Assembly (NCBI GenBank): GCA_002490525.1
Contig: DKUE01000037.1
Location: 77,410 to 141,409, forward strand
Direction of reading: 5' to 3'
Length of the DNA stretch: 64,000 bases
DNA from: Ruminococcaceae bacterium UBA7212
Lineage (GTDB): Bacteria; Bacillota; Clostridia; Oscillospirales; Acutalibacteraceae
Part shown: one piece after another, positions 1 to 7,959 of the stretch
Layout: each line of letters starts with the position of its first letter
Position numbering within the stretch: the stretch's first letter is position 1
The notes under the pieces: model-generated
What the model was told of the DNA's origin: nothing
Database searches by the model: none
What the model saw: the letters and a program-made list of their open reading frames with translations, nothing else
Program-made: the position numbers and the translations under genes

Positions 1-608
1 GTATAGGCATCGCACAACAGCTGGATTTCGTGTTCCAAAACCTGACCGCCGTCAAAGCCTTCCAAATTAAAATAGGCATGATTGGTCACATTGATTGCCG
101 TCGCGCGGTCAGGGGTGCACACATACTGAATGGCAACAGCGTTTTCTTCGTCAAAGGAGAATATAACCTCGTTATGTACATTTCCCGGAAAGCCCTCGTT
201 GCCGTCCTTGCTGTCATAGGTGAAACGGACGCTGTCCTCGCCTATAATTTCTGCATCCCAAACAGCTTTTGCATATTCGTGATTGCCGTGGAGCGTGAAT
301 TTGCCGTCCACATTTTTCGTAATCTGATAATTCTGTCCGTCAATCGTAATCCCCTTGCCCGCAATGCGGTTGGCAACTCTGCCGACGGTGCGCCCCTGTG
401 AATCTGTGCAAAGTTCCTGCCCCGCCATAGTATCAAAGCCCACTAAAACGTCGGAAAGCTGACCGTTTTTGTCGGGCACGACAATTTTATTTAAGGTTGC
501 GCCGTAAGCGACAAGCTCAATATATGCACCACTCGAATTGGTTATGGTAAACGACGGAACCGCCATACCGTCTGCGGTTGTGCCGTAAAGCGTCTGTATG
601 ATTTTCAA
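1..608 (-). CDS. galM: Aldose 1-epimerase (galactose mutarotase), partial at window edge
   Basis: The product interconverts the alpha and beta anomers of aldoses such as galactose and glucose in the cytoplasm. About 202 N-terminal residues are visible and the gene runs off the window start. Family motifs are seen: GRVANRIAG near residue 70, LHGN near residue 98 (catalytic-site region) and TNHAYFNLEG near residue 180, which carries the conserved histidine of the mutarotase fold. No ATG fits the start; a TTG at 608 is preceded by a GGGGTGG purine tract at good spacing and gives the expected N-terminus. The C-terminal part with the catalytic glutamate lies outside the window. Confidence 0.9.
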   Translation of the reverse strand, partial: MKIIQTLYGTTADGMAVPSFTITNSSGAYIELVAYGATLNKIVVPDKNGQLSDVLVGFDTMAGQELCTDSQGRTVGRVANRIAGKGITIDGQNYQITKNVDGKFTLHGNHEYAKAVWDAEIIGEDSVRFTYDSKDGNEGFPGNVHNEVIFSFDEENAVAIQYVCTPDRATAINVTNHAYFNLEGFDGGQVLEHEIQLLCDAY

Positions 609-690
609 CCTTTCCACCCCATTATAAGTATTTCAATAAGTATACTATTCTCCGATTGGATTTGTCAAGAAAGCACAGGGAAAAATGCAA

Positions 691-720
691 GAAAAACCGC
701 CTTTTTCAGGGCGGTTTTTC
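691..720. terminator. Bidirectional intrinsic terminator
   Basis: An 11-bp perfect stem with arms 691-701 and 710-720 is flanked by A and T runs, so it can work on either strand. It most plausibly ends the small minus-strand gene that stops at 753. Confidence 0.7.
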
Positions 721-752
721 CGTGAGCGATATAGGATATGAAATTTTTTGTA

Positions 753-908
753 CTATTTATTTCTGTTTTTTACGATGATATAAATCAGACCGATATCAAT
801 TGAAGCGCCAATCACCCAGCTTGAAAAATGTTGCTCTCCTAATAGAAAAGCAAGTACCAATAGTAAACATATTACAACAACAATAATAAGCCAAAGCCAT
901 TCTCTCAT
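753..908 (-). CDS. Small two-TM membrane protein, unknown
   Basis: This encodes a 51-residue protein with two hydrophobic segments at about residues 4-22 and 29-46 and a basic tail ending KNRNK, so it is probably a small integral membrane protein. The ATG at 908 is preferred because GGGGGA lies four bases upstream; an alternative TTG at 956 would add a charged 16-residue extension without a ribosome binding site. A terminator hairpin lies 33 bases after the stop. I do not recognise a family. Confidence 0.55.
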   Translation of the reverse strand: MREWLWLIIVVVICLLLVLAFLLGEQHFSSWVIGASIDIGLIYIIVKNRNK

Positions 909-972
909 AAGATCCCCCAAAGCTACATCCCAAGCGTATAATTCCGTGTACTCCAAAGCACTTAAGATTTGT

Positions 973-1005
973 GATTTCTTAGAGATTCGTGGGGTTATTA
1001 TACCA
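973..1005. repeat. 33-nt dispersed repeat, copy 1
   Basis: This 33-nt sequence is identical to 46826-46858. The second copy is the right arm of a 17-bp hairpin followed by the same extension; the left arm is absent here. The repeated stretch ends in TTATTATACCA, which resembles a promoter -10 region. Confidence 0.7.
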
Positions 1006-1085
1006 CATCCGCCAATGATTTATATGAAAATTTTATGATGGATACTTGGCTCTGTCGAACAGCCGAGACACATTTCCTGCAATTT

Positions 1086-1442
1086 CTATACAAACACCGC
1101 CGCATTGGCACGGACGGGTTCGGCGGTCGTTTGAAATTCGGCGCAAACGGTTTGATTGCCCCACACCAAACGCAGACGCAAGGTACCGAACCGAACTTTG
1201 TCGGTCATATCCTTGCCGTTGACCGAAACGCTTTGTAATGTGCTGCCTTCGCCGTTCTCATAATTCGGCACGGCGCGGATACGCACGCTCTCAAACGGAT
1301 GCACGCGCAGTTTTTCTGCCTGCAAGTTGCCGTTGCCCGTCACTTGCAGCGTAATTTCAAAGGTAACGGTACAATAAAGGATGAGACACAAAGAAAAAAT
1401 GAGAATAAACGCCGCACATAAAATAAAAAACCGCCTTTTCAT
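1086..1442 (-). CDS. Membrane-anchored extracytoplasmic protein with a bacterial-repeat-like domain
   Basis: This encodes 118 residues. A basic start (MKRR) and a hydrophobic segment at about residues 4-25 indicate an anchor or signal peptide, followed by roughly 90 extracytoplasmic residues. The segment from VTGNGNL through VNGKDMTDK resembles the InlB B-repeat-like or generic bacterial repeat domain of surface proteins (a pattern resemblance only). The start at 1442 is chosen because AAGGAG lies seven bases upstream; a longer frame to 1520 lacks a ribosome binding site. It is isolated between intergenic repeats, and its function is unknown. Confidence 0.6.
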   Translation of the reverse strand: MKRRFFILCAAFILIFSLCLILYCTVTFEITLQVTGNGNLQAEKLRVHPFESVRIRAVPNYENGEGSTLQSVSVNGKDMTDKVRFGTLRLRLVWGNQTVCAEFQTTAEPVRANAAVFV

Positions 1443-1536
1443 TGCTTGCTCCTTTTCTGTGATGGTATCGGTTTGTGATGTTTCGTGTGCAGGGGCGGAT
1501 GACACGCTCGCACATTTCAATCTGATGGAATTCTGC

Positions 1537-1620
1537 GGAACAACACAGAGGTTATTCCCTACGGATTCTCAAATTCACTGTGAGGGATGTGAGATTCTTC
1601 GCTGTCGCTCAGAATGACAA
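1537..1620. repeat. Composite palindromic intergenic repeat, copy 1
   Basis: Module B at 1537-1558 is an imperfect hairpin with arms GGAACAAC and GTTATTCC around ACAGAG. Module A at 1593-1620 begins GATTCTTCGC and ends AGAATGACAA. Modules B and A keep the same order and spacing (about 56 bases) at 22228-22310. The gap between genes here (1443-1787) holds only this repeat and the promoter of the ABC genes. Confidence 0.75.
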
Positions 1621-1726
1621 ATTTGCAGAATCCTAAAGAAACGGATTGTCTAATCTGCGCAGGAGATTTGTGTGCACACCCCCTGTCTCTTCTCGGAACG
1701 GCTTCTCGATTTCCCGTTCTAACATC

Positions 1727-1754
1727 TTGCAATCGATGAAAAAAATGGTATACT
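1727..1754 (+). promoter_or_regulatory. Candidate sigma-A promoter of the ABC exporter operon
   Basis: A -35-like TTGCAA (1727-1732) and a -10-like TATACT (1749-1754) are separated by 16 bases, 33 bases upstream of the first ABC gene. Confidence 0.6.
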
Positions 1755-1787
1755 ATTACCGAATATTTACAGGAGAAAGCTAACTGC

Positions 1788-3512
1788 ATGAAAAAGTACT
1801 ATGCGCAGTACAAACTGCAATTTATTATGGGACCCGCCTTCAAGCTGGCGGAAGCGATTTTGGAGCTTTTGGTGCCGCTTGTGATGGCGCGCATCATTGA
1901 TGTCGGCGTGAAAAACGGCGATGTGCCCTATATTTTAAAAATGGGCGGCGTTATGTTCCTGCTCGGCGCGGTCGGTTTGGGCTTTGCCGTCATCTGCCAA
2001 TACAGCGCGGCAGTGGCACAGCAAGGTGTGGGTACGGCGCTTCGGCGGGATTTGTTCAAAAAAATCAACGAACTATCAGCATCCGACCGTGCGAAATTCT
2101 CGAATGCCACATTGATTACACGCATTACAAACGATGTCAACCAAATACAGTCCGGCGTTGCCATGCTCATTCGCCTAATGTTCCGTTCCCCTTTTTTGAT
2201 TGCGGGCTCGCTCGTCATGGCAATGGCACTGGATTTAAAAATGTCGGTTATCTTCTTTGTTGCCGGTTTCATTGTCAGCGGCGTGATGTATTATGTTCTG
2301 AGCCGTTCCTTGCCGCTGTACCGAAAAATCCAGAAAAAACTGGACGTACTTTCCCGCATTACGGGTGAAATGCTTTCGGGCGTGCGGGTTATCCGCGCAT
2401 TCGGAAAAAACAGTCATGAAAAAAAGCGGTTCGGCGATGCAAATACAGATGTGACAAAAGTGTGTGTGCGTGTTGCAAAGCTGAATGCGTACTTGAATCC
2501 CCTCACCTTTGCCGTCATCAATCTCGGCATTGTGGCAATTCTATATTTCGGCGGTAAAAATGTCGACCTCGGCAATTTCATGCAGGGTGAAGTCATTGCC
2601 TTTACCAATTATATGACACAAATCTCACTTTCTATTATTGTATTTGCCAATGTTATTGTGGTTTTTACCAAAGCGGCGGCAAGCATTGACCGCGTCAAAG
2701 AAGTTTTGGAAACAGAAAGCTCTATGGCAGAAGGCAGACTCAGCACAGTGCACACAGAAGCGGAAACTGCAATTTCTTTTCGAAATGTCGGATTCTCCTT
2801 TACGGATTCCGAAGAACAAGTGCTTTCCGATATAAATTTGGAAATCCGAAAAGGCCAGACCGTCGGTATTATCGGCGGTACGGGATCCGGAAAGACCGCA
2901 CTTGTCAATCTGATTTTGCGGCTGTATGACGCAAACAGCGGCGAGGTGCTTGTATGCGGAGAAAATGTAAAAAACTATACCTATAAAGCCCTGCGCGGCA
3001 CAGTGCATATTGTTTCGCAGGGCAACAGGCTTTTTAAGGGCACAGTTCGCGAAAACCTGCTTTGCGGCAAAACAGATATTTCCGACATCGAATTGGAAAC
3101 TGCACTCACTGTTTCGCAAAGTGCGGAATTTGTCAAGAAGCTGCCCAAAGGCTTAGATACGGAAGTGGAAGAAGGCGGCAAAAACTTTTCGGGCGGACAG
3201 AAGCAGAGATTATCAGTTGCCCGCGCTTTGGTCGGCAATCCTGATATATTGATTTTAGACGATGCCTCAAGCGCACTTGATTATGCAACGGATGCAAAAA
3301 TGCGGCGCGAAATTGCCGCGCTTTACAAGGAAAAAACCGTTATTTTGGTTTCCCAGCGCATCAGTTCCGTAAAATCGGCGGATAAAATCGTATTGATAGA
3401 TGACGGGCGCATCTGCGGCGAAGGCACACACGATGTGCTTTACCGTGAAAATGCACTGTACCGCGAAATCTGCGATTCTCAGCTTTCCGAAAGTGAGGGG
3501 ACAGTCCAATGA
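1788..3512 (+). CDS. ABC exporter half-transporter with degenerate ATPase site (first subunit)
   Basis: This 574-residue type IV ABC exporter has a six-TM domain (about residues 1-310) and a C-terminal nucleotide-binding domain. The NBD shows Walker A GGTGSGKT near residue 363, the intact signature FSGGQKQRLS near 467 and Walker B ILILDDASS near 487. The catalytic Glu is replaced by Asp and the H-loop His by Gln (VSQRIS near 522). This is the pattern of the degenerate-site subunit of heterodimeric exporters such as TM287/288 and BmrCD, which export drugs, peptides or lipids. The stop overlaps the next ABC gene by 4 bp (ATGA), which fits a heterodimer. The substrate is unknown. AGGAG precedes the ATG. 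Confidence 0.9.
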   Translation: MKKYYAQYKLQFIMGPAFKLAEAILELLVPLVMARIIDVGVKNGDVPYILKMGGVMFLLGAVGLGFAVICQYSAAVAQQGVGTALRRDLFKKINELSASDRAKFSNATLITRITNDVNQIQSGVAMLIRLMFRSPFLIAGSLVMAMALDLKMSVIFFVAGFIVSGVMYYVLSRSLPLYRKIQKKLDVLSRITGEMLSGVRVIRAFGKNSHEKKRFGDANTDVTKVCVRVAKLNAYLNPLTFAVINLGIVAILYFGGKNVDLGNFMQGEVIAFTNYMTQISLSIIVFANVIVVFTKAAASIDRVKEVLETESSMAEGRLSTVHTEAETAISFRNVGFSFTDSEEQVLSDINLEIRKGQTVGIIGGTGSGKTALVNLILRLYDANSGEVLVCGENVKNYTYKALRGTVHIVSQGNRLFKGTVRENLLCGKTDISDIELETALTVSQSAEFVKKLPKGLDTEVEEGGKNFSGGQKQRLSVARALVGNPDILILDDASSALDYATDAKMRREIAALYKEKTVILVSQRISSVKSADKIVLIDDGRICGEGTHDVLYRENALYREICDSQLSESEGTVQ

Positions 3513-5242
3513 AAACCTTTAAACGATTGTTAGAGTTCATAAAACCATTTAAGAAAAACTTGATTCTTGCCATTGTATCGGCTTTTATCGGCATTGTGTG
3601 CTCCCTTCTTGTACCCGTATTCATCGGTTGGGGCGTAGACTGCATGGTCGGCGCGGGCGATGTAGACTTTCCGCACCTTTACAAAATCGCAGGCGGTCTT
3701 ATCGCGGTAATTTTACTGTCCGCTTTGTTCCAATGGATTATGACCTATCACTCCAACAAACTGTCTTATTATACGGTAGAGCGCATGCGCAACGATGTAT
3801 TCAAAAAGCTGACACGCGTACCGCTTGCCTACATTGATTGCACCGCGCATGGCGATATCATCAATACTGCCGTTACAGATATCGACATTGTCGGCACAGG
3901 GCTTCTGCAAGGCTTTACGCAGGTATTTTCAGGCGTGGTGACTATTCTCGGCACGCTGATTTTCATGTTCGTGTTAAATCCCTGGATTGCCCTGGTCGTG
4001 GTGGTTTTAACACCGCTGTCCTTCTTTGTTTCCTCCTTTATCGCAAAAGGCTCTCATGACAAATACCGCGAACAGGCAAAGCTACGCGGTAAAATGACGG
4101 GCTTCGCCTCGGAAATGATTGACGGCGAAACGCTTGTCAAAGCCTATTCCATGGAAGACAGCAGTGCCGAAATATTCGATGAAATGAACCGAAAACTGCA
4201 AAAAGTCGGCATCATTGCACATTTTTATTCGGCACTTTCCAATCCCTGCACGCGATTTGTGAATGCTACCGTGTATGCGGGTGTGGCAATTGCAGGCGCA
4301 TACCTTTGTGTAAAAGGCAGTCTTTCCGTGGGCGAGCTGACCTCATTCCTCGCCTACTGTTCACAATACACAAAGCCGTTCAACGAAATTTCAGGCGTAG
4401 TCGCAGAATTCCAAAACGCCTTGGCAAGCGCCAACCGCGTATTTCGTCTTTTGGATGCTGAAGAGGAAAACGACGACAGTGACTTGCCGAAATTGCAGGT
4501 TAAAAACGGCAGTGTGGATTTTTCCGATGTGCATTTCTCATACAGCGAGACAAAGCCGCTGATTCGCGATTTTTCTTTGGATGTGAAAAGCGGACAGACG
4601 GTAGCGGTAGTCGGTCCGACCGGATGCGGCAAAACGACGTTAATCAATCTGTTAATGCGCTTTTACGATGTAAAACACGGGCATATTACGGTAGACGGGC
4701 AGGATGTACGCACCGTGACACGTGACAGTCTGCGCAGTGCATTCGGTATGGTTTTGCAGGACACTTGGCTGTTTGAAGGTACAGTGCGCGAAAACATTGC
4801 CTACGGTGTGGAAAACGCAACAGAAGAAGAAATTGTTGCGGCAGCAAAAGCTGCTTATGCACACGGCTTCATCAAGCGGTTACCGCAAGGGTATGACACG
4901 ATACTGACTGAAAACGGCGATAATATTTCCGAAGGACAAAAGCAGCTGCTTTCCATTGCGCGGGTGATGCTCAAAAAACCGCCGATGCTCATTTTGGACG
5001 AAGCGACCAGCAACATTGACACACGCACTGAAGTACGGATTCAAAAAGCCTTTGCCGAGTTGATGGAAGGACGCACCAGCTTTATTGTGGCGCACCGGCT
5101 TTCGACCATTCGAAATGCGGACGTCATTCTTGTGATGCGCAATGGACAGATTTTAGAACAGGGTACACACAGTGACCTTCTCTCTGAAAAAGGCTTTTAT
5201 TACGAATTGTACAACAGCCAGTTTGCAAAAACAGAAGCTTAA
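3509..5242 (+). CDS. ABC exporter half-transporter (second subunit of heterodimer)
   Basis: This 577-residue TMD-NBD half-transporter has Walker A GPTGCGKTT near residue 369, Walker B MLILDEATS with the canonical Glu near 493 and H-loop VAHRLST near 527. Its signature reads ISEGQKQLLS instead of LSGGQ. In a head-to-tail dimer, its consensus Walker A/B would pair with the good signature of the upstream subunit. Its altered signature would complete the degenerate site. It is translationally coupled to that subunit through the ATGA overlap, and a strong terminator follows the stop. Confidence 0.9.
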   Translation: MKTFKRLLEFIKPFKKNLILAIVSAFIGIVCSLLVPVFIGWGVDCMVGAGDVDFPHLYKIAGGLIAVILLSALFQWIMTYHSNKLSYYTVERMRNDVFKKLTRVPLAYIDCTAHGDIINTAVTDIDIVGTGLLQGFTQVFSGVVTILGTLIFMFVLNPWIALVVVVLTPLSFFVSSFIAKGSHDKYREQAKLRGKMTGFASEMIDGETLVKAYSMEDSSAEIFDEMNRKLQKVGIIAHFYSALSNPCTRFVNATVYAGVAIAGAYLCVKGSLSVGELTSFLAYCSQYTKPFNEISGVVAEFQNALASANRVFRLLDAEEENDDSDLPKLQVKNGSVDFSDVHFSYSETKPLIRDFSLDVKSGQTVAVVGPTGCGKTTLINLLMRFYDVKHGHITVDGQDVRTVTRDSLRSAFGMVLQDTWLFEGTVRENIAYGVENATEEEIVAAAKAAYAHGFIKRLPQGYDTILTENGDNISEGQKQLLSIARVMLKKPPMLILDEATSNIDTRTEVRIQKAFAELMEGRTSFIVAHRLSTIRNADVILVMRNGQILEQGTHSDLLSEKGFYYELYNSQFAKTEA

Positions 5243-5283
5243 AAACCCCCGTAAATTACACTGTACGTAATTTACGGGGGTTT
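5243..5283 (+). terminator. Intrinsic terminator after the ABC exporter operon
   Basis: A perfect 17-bp stem (arms 5243-5259 and 5267-5283) with a 7-nt loop ends in Ts. It lies between convergent genes and can act on both strands. Confidence 0.85.
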
Positions 5284-5289
5284 CATTCT

Positions 5290-5637
5290 CTACTCCGCAT
5301 GCAAACCGTCGGTAAAACCCAGCGGTACGGTTAAAAATACGCCGGTATTTTCTCGGTTCAGACCGCCTGTAATCTCCAACACGATTTTGTGTGCAAGCTT
5401 TATATTTTCTGCCGTCATTGCCGACAGGAGCAGTTTGCTTTTCTCCTTGCTTTCAGGGTTCAGATATCTCTGCAAAGAACTGAACACGGGCGGTTTGGCA
5501 AGCGTGCTGTCTGCCAGCGCCTGCAAAGCGCCTTCGCAGTCGAGCAAGGTGCCGCCGCGAATCCCTGCTTCCATCATACGCACCAAAATTTCGTCCATCA
5601 CCGCGGAGTCGTGCATAACCAATATCAAAAGCTCCAT
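5290..5637 (-). CDS. P-II-like signalling protein (GlnB-fold family)
   Basis: This 115-residue protein has the beta-alpha-beta pattern of the P-II fold (MELLILVMHDSAVMDEILVRM at the start, then GIRGGTLLDCEGA). A C-terminal half ends in GVFLTVPLGFTDGL, as in the P-II-like clostridial proteins of unknown ligand. Classical P-II proteins sense ATP/ADP and 2-oxoglutarate and control nitrogen functions. No ammonium transporter or glutamine synthetase is nearby, so its partner is unknown. GGAGG precedes the ATG. It is convergent with the ABC exporter. Confidence 0.65.
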   Translation of the reverse strand: MELLILVMHDSAVMDEILVRMMEAGIRGGTLLDCEGALQALADSTLAKPPVFSSLQRYLNPESKEKSKLLLSAMTAENIKLAHKIVLEITGGLNRENTGVFLTVPLGFTDGLHAE

Positions 5638-5712
5638 CGCTTGCCTCCGTGAAAAAGTTATGGTATCATTTTATATAAATTTATAAAGAATTGCAAGTCC
5701 CGAGGTGAAAAA

Positions 5713-6579
5713 ATGGCAAGGCAACTGGAATTTCTGATTGACGCGCGTTTCAACGGCAAAAAAATCCGAGAGTATTTGAAAAGTGAGGCGAAGGTATCGC
5801 ACCGCATGCTGTGCATACTCAAGCGCACGCCGCTCGGCATCACAGTCAACGGTGCACATGCGCGAACCGTTGACCTCCTGCATACGGGAGACACACTTGT
5901 TTTGACGCTCCCGAATGATGAAGTTTCCGCCACGCCGACACCAACGGATATTCCGATTGAAATCTTATATATGGACGATGATTTGATTGTTGTCAATAAA
6001 CAGGCCGGACTTGCGATGCACGAAACGCACAACCATCAGGGGGACGCCCTTTCGAACGCACTGGCATATTATCTCATACAGCGCGGTGAACCTGCCGTAT
6101 TCCGCGCAGTCGGCAGACTTGACAAAGGAACATCCGGTATTGTAGTCTGTGCACGCAACAAATACTGTGCCGCACGGCTTTCCGGGCAGATTCAAAAGAC
6201 ATATTTCGCAGTAGCAGATGGCGTATTTACGGACAGCGGCACAATAGATGCGCCGATTTTCCGTCCCGACCCAAACAAAACCCTGCGTGCAGTCGGTGAA
6301 AACGGGGAACGGGCAGTCACACACTGGGAAGCGATTCGCACGGACGGCAAATGCACCTTACTGCGAATTCATTTGGAAACAGGACGCACACACCAAATCC
6401 GCGTGCATTTTGCACATCTCGGGGCGCCGCTCGTAGGCGATGATATGTACGGCAGTACAGATTTACGGCTGACACACCAAGCACTGCACTGCGGGGAATG
6501 CCTTTTCATGCATCCCGTCTCAGGAAAAGCTTTGACCGTTACTGCACCGATGCCTGAAGATCTGCAAAGGTTGGTGTAA
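5713..6579 (+). CDS. RluA-family pseudouridine synthase
   Basis: This 288-residue enzyme would isomerise specific uridines of ribosomal RNA or tRNA to pseudouridine. The N-terminus (residues 10-60) looks like an S4 RNA-binding domain. The catalytic motif GRLDKGTSG near residue 137 carries the essential Asp. ETGRTHQIRVH near 222 is the second conserved RluA block. The length fits RluD/YhcT-like members. GAGGTG lies before the ATG. The target site cannot be told from sequence alone. A GNAT gene follows after 11 bases. Confidence 0.88.
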   Translation: MARQLEFLIDARFNGKKIREYLKSEAKVSHRMLCILKRTPLGITVNGAHARTVDLLHTGDTLVLTLPNDEVSATPTPTDIPIEILYMDDDLIVVNKQAGLAMHETHNHQGDALSNALAYYLIQRGEPAVFRAVGRLDKGTSGIVVCARNKYCAARLSGQIQKTYFAVADGVFTDSGTIDAPIFRPDPNKTLRAVGENGERAVTHWEAIRTDGKCTLLRIHLETGRTHQIRVHFAHLGAPLVGDDMYGSTDLRLTHQALHCGECLFMHPVSGKALTVTAPMPEDLQRLV

Positions 6580-6590
6580 AGAAAATAAAA

Positions 6591-7049
6591 ATGCATACAA
6601 AAATTATCGAAGTCACACAAAATAAAAAAGAATATCTTCCCCTTCTGCTCCTCGGCGACGAACAGGAAAATATGATTGACCGCTATCTTGCACACGGCAC
6701 AATGCTTTTACTGCAAACGGATAACGCCCCTGTCGGCGTATGTGTATTTACGGACGAGGGAAACGGCGTTTTTGAAGTCAAAAATATCGCCGTCTCTAAC
6801 GCTTTTCAGCGGTGCGGATACGGCAAACAGCTACTGACAGCCGCCGAAAACGTATGCCGTGCGTGCGGCGGAACGGTTTTACAAGTCGGCACGGGCGAAA
6901 GTCCGCTGACCGTACCGTTTTATGAAGCTTGCGGCTTTTGCTATTCGCACCGCATTCCGAATTTTTTCACGGATAATTATGACCATCCGATTTTTGAGGG
7001 CGGTGTACAATTGCGGGATATGGTGTATTTGAGAAAGGATTTGCTGTAA
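6591..7049 (+). CDS. GNAT-family N-acetyltransferase
   Basis: This 152-residue single-domain GNAT would transfer an acetyl group from acetyl-CoA to an unidentified amine. The acetyl-CoA loop is visible as VKNIAVSNAFQRCGYGKQLL (about residues 64-83, matching the Q/R-x-x-G-x-G/A motif). FYEACGF near residue 110 is the usual C-terminal motif. It starts 11 bases after the pseudouridine synthase stop with a weak ribosome binding site, so it is probably co-transcribed. Confidence 0.8.
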   Translation: MHTKIIEVTQNKKEYLPLLLLGDEQENMIDRYLAHGTMLLLQTDNAPVGVCVFTDEGNGVFEVKNIAVSNAFQRCGYGKQLLTAAENVCRACGGTVLQVGTGESPLTVPFYEACGFCYSHRIPNFFTDNYDHPIFEGGVQLRDMVYLRKDLL

Positions 7050-7189
7050 GTTTCTCTCCGACTGCGGGCCGTTGAGGTTACTGCTTCGCCATTACCCTTT
7101 TGTCGCTTCATGACATTTCCCCTAAACGGGGAATCTGCGCCGACCCCTACAAAGTTCATACAGAATCCAAAAACAAAAAATGACAGAAT

Positions 7190-7217
7190 TGTAAGTTGAA
7201 ATTCACCGAAGTGTAAG
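7190..7217 (+). promoter_or_regulatory. Phased TGTAAG direct repeats upstream of the MacB-like ABC genes
   Basis: TGTAAG occurs at 7190-7195 and 7212-7217, exactly 22 bp apart (two helical turns), just upstream of a TATAAA-like -10 and 59 bp before the ABC ATPase start. This layout suits an OmpR/PhoB-type response regulator. No two-component system is encoded nearby. The rest of 7050-7275 holds an ATTCCCCG/TGGGGAAAT-like hairpin and no gene. Confidence 0.35.
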
Positions 7218-7275
7218 AATGTTTTTATAAAATGGTGTCATCAAAGGCAAAAAGCCCTCGAAAGGAGACAACACA

Positions 7276-7959
7276 ATGAAAATTGTAACGGTTGAACATC
7301 TCTCAAAGGTTTACGGCAAAGGTGACACCGCCGTGCACGCATTGGACGATGTTTCATTTTCCATCGAACAAGGACAGTTTGTGGCAATTGTCGGTCCGTC
7401 GGGTTCCGGAAAATCTACATTACTGCATATTTTGGGCGGTGTAGATACCCCCACAAGCGGCAAGGTACAAATCGGCGATACAGACATAAGCAAATTGGAT
7501 GAAACCGCGCTTGCCATTTTCCGCAGACGGCAAATCGGTCTGATTTACCAGTTTTATAACCTGATTCCGATTTTGACCGTAGAGGAAAATATGACTCTTC
7601 CCCTGCTGTTGGACGGGAAAAAGCCCGACCGGCAGATGCTGCACACCTTAGTATCTACCTTAGGTCTTTCCGAGCGCCTGCACCACCTGCCCAATCAACT
7701 TTCAGGCGGTCAGCAGCAGCGTGTTTCCATCGGCAGAGCGTTACTTAACAATCCCGCGCTGATGCTTGCCGACGAACCTACAGGCAATTTGGACAGTGAA
7801 AACAGCAAAGAAATTATCGCGCTGTTGCGGCGGTTTAACCGCGAATTCAATCAAACCGTCATCATTATCACACATGATGAGCGCATCGCCCTTTCCGCTG
7901 ACCGCGTGATCTCGGTACAGGACGGCAAAATCGTCAGAGACGAGGTGCGTATACCGTGA
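7276..7959 (+). CDS. ABC transporter ATP-binding protein, MacB/LolD type
   Basis: This 227-residue ATPase belongs to the family that powers FtsX-like permeases. It shows Walker A GPSGSGKST near residue 40, Q-loop YQFYNLIP, signature LSGGQQQRVSIGRAL near 141, Walker B LMLADEPTGNLD near 163 and switch His in THDERIA. AAAGGAG precedes the ATG. Its stop overlaps the GTG start of the permease (GTGA), so the two are translationally coupled. Family members act as mechanotransmitters in antimicrobial-peptide resistance or in envelope processes. Confidence 0.9.
   Translation: MKIVTVEHLSKVYGKGDTAVHALDDVSFSIEQGQFVAIVGPSGSGKSTLLHILGGVDTPTSGKVQIGDTDISKLDETALAIFRRRQIGLIYQFYNLIPILTVEENMTLPLLLDGKKPDRQMLHTLVSTLGLSERLHHLPNQLSGGQQQRVSIGRALLNNPALMLADEPTGNLDSENSKEIIALLRRFNREFNQTVIIITHDERIALSADRVISVQDGKIVRDEVRIP

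Noticed and set aside
6977..7159. 60-codon minus-strand frame after the GNAT gene
   Set aside because: It lies in hairpin-rich intergenic sequence overlapping the GNAT end, lacks a ribosome binding site, and looks like a dispersed-repeat translation rather than a gene.
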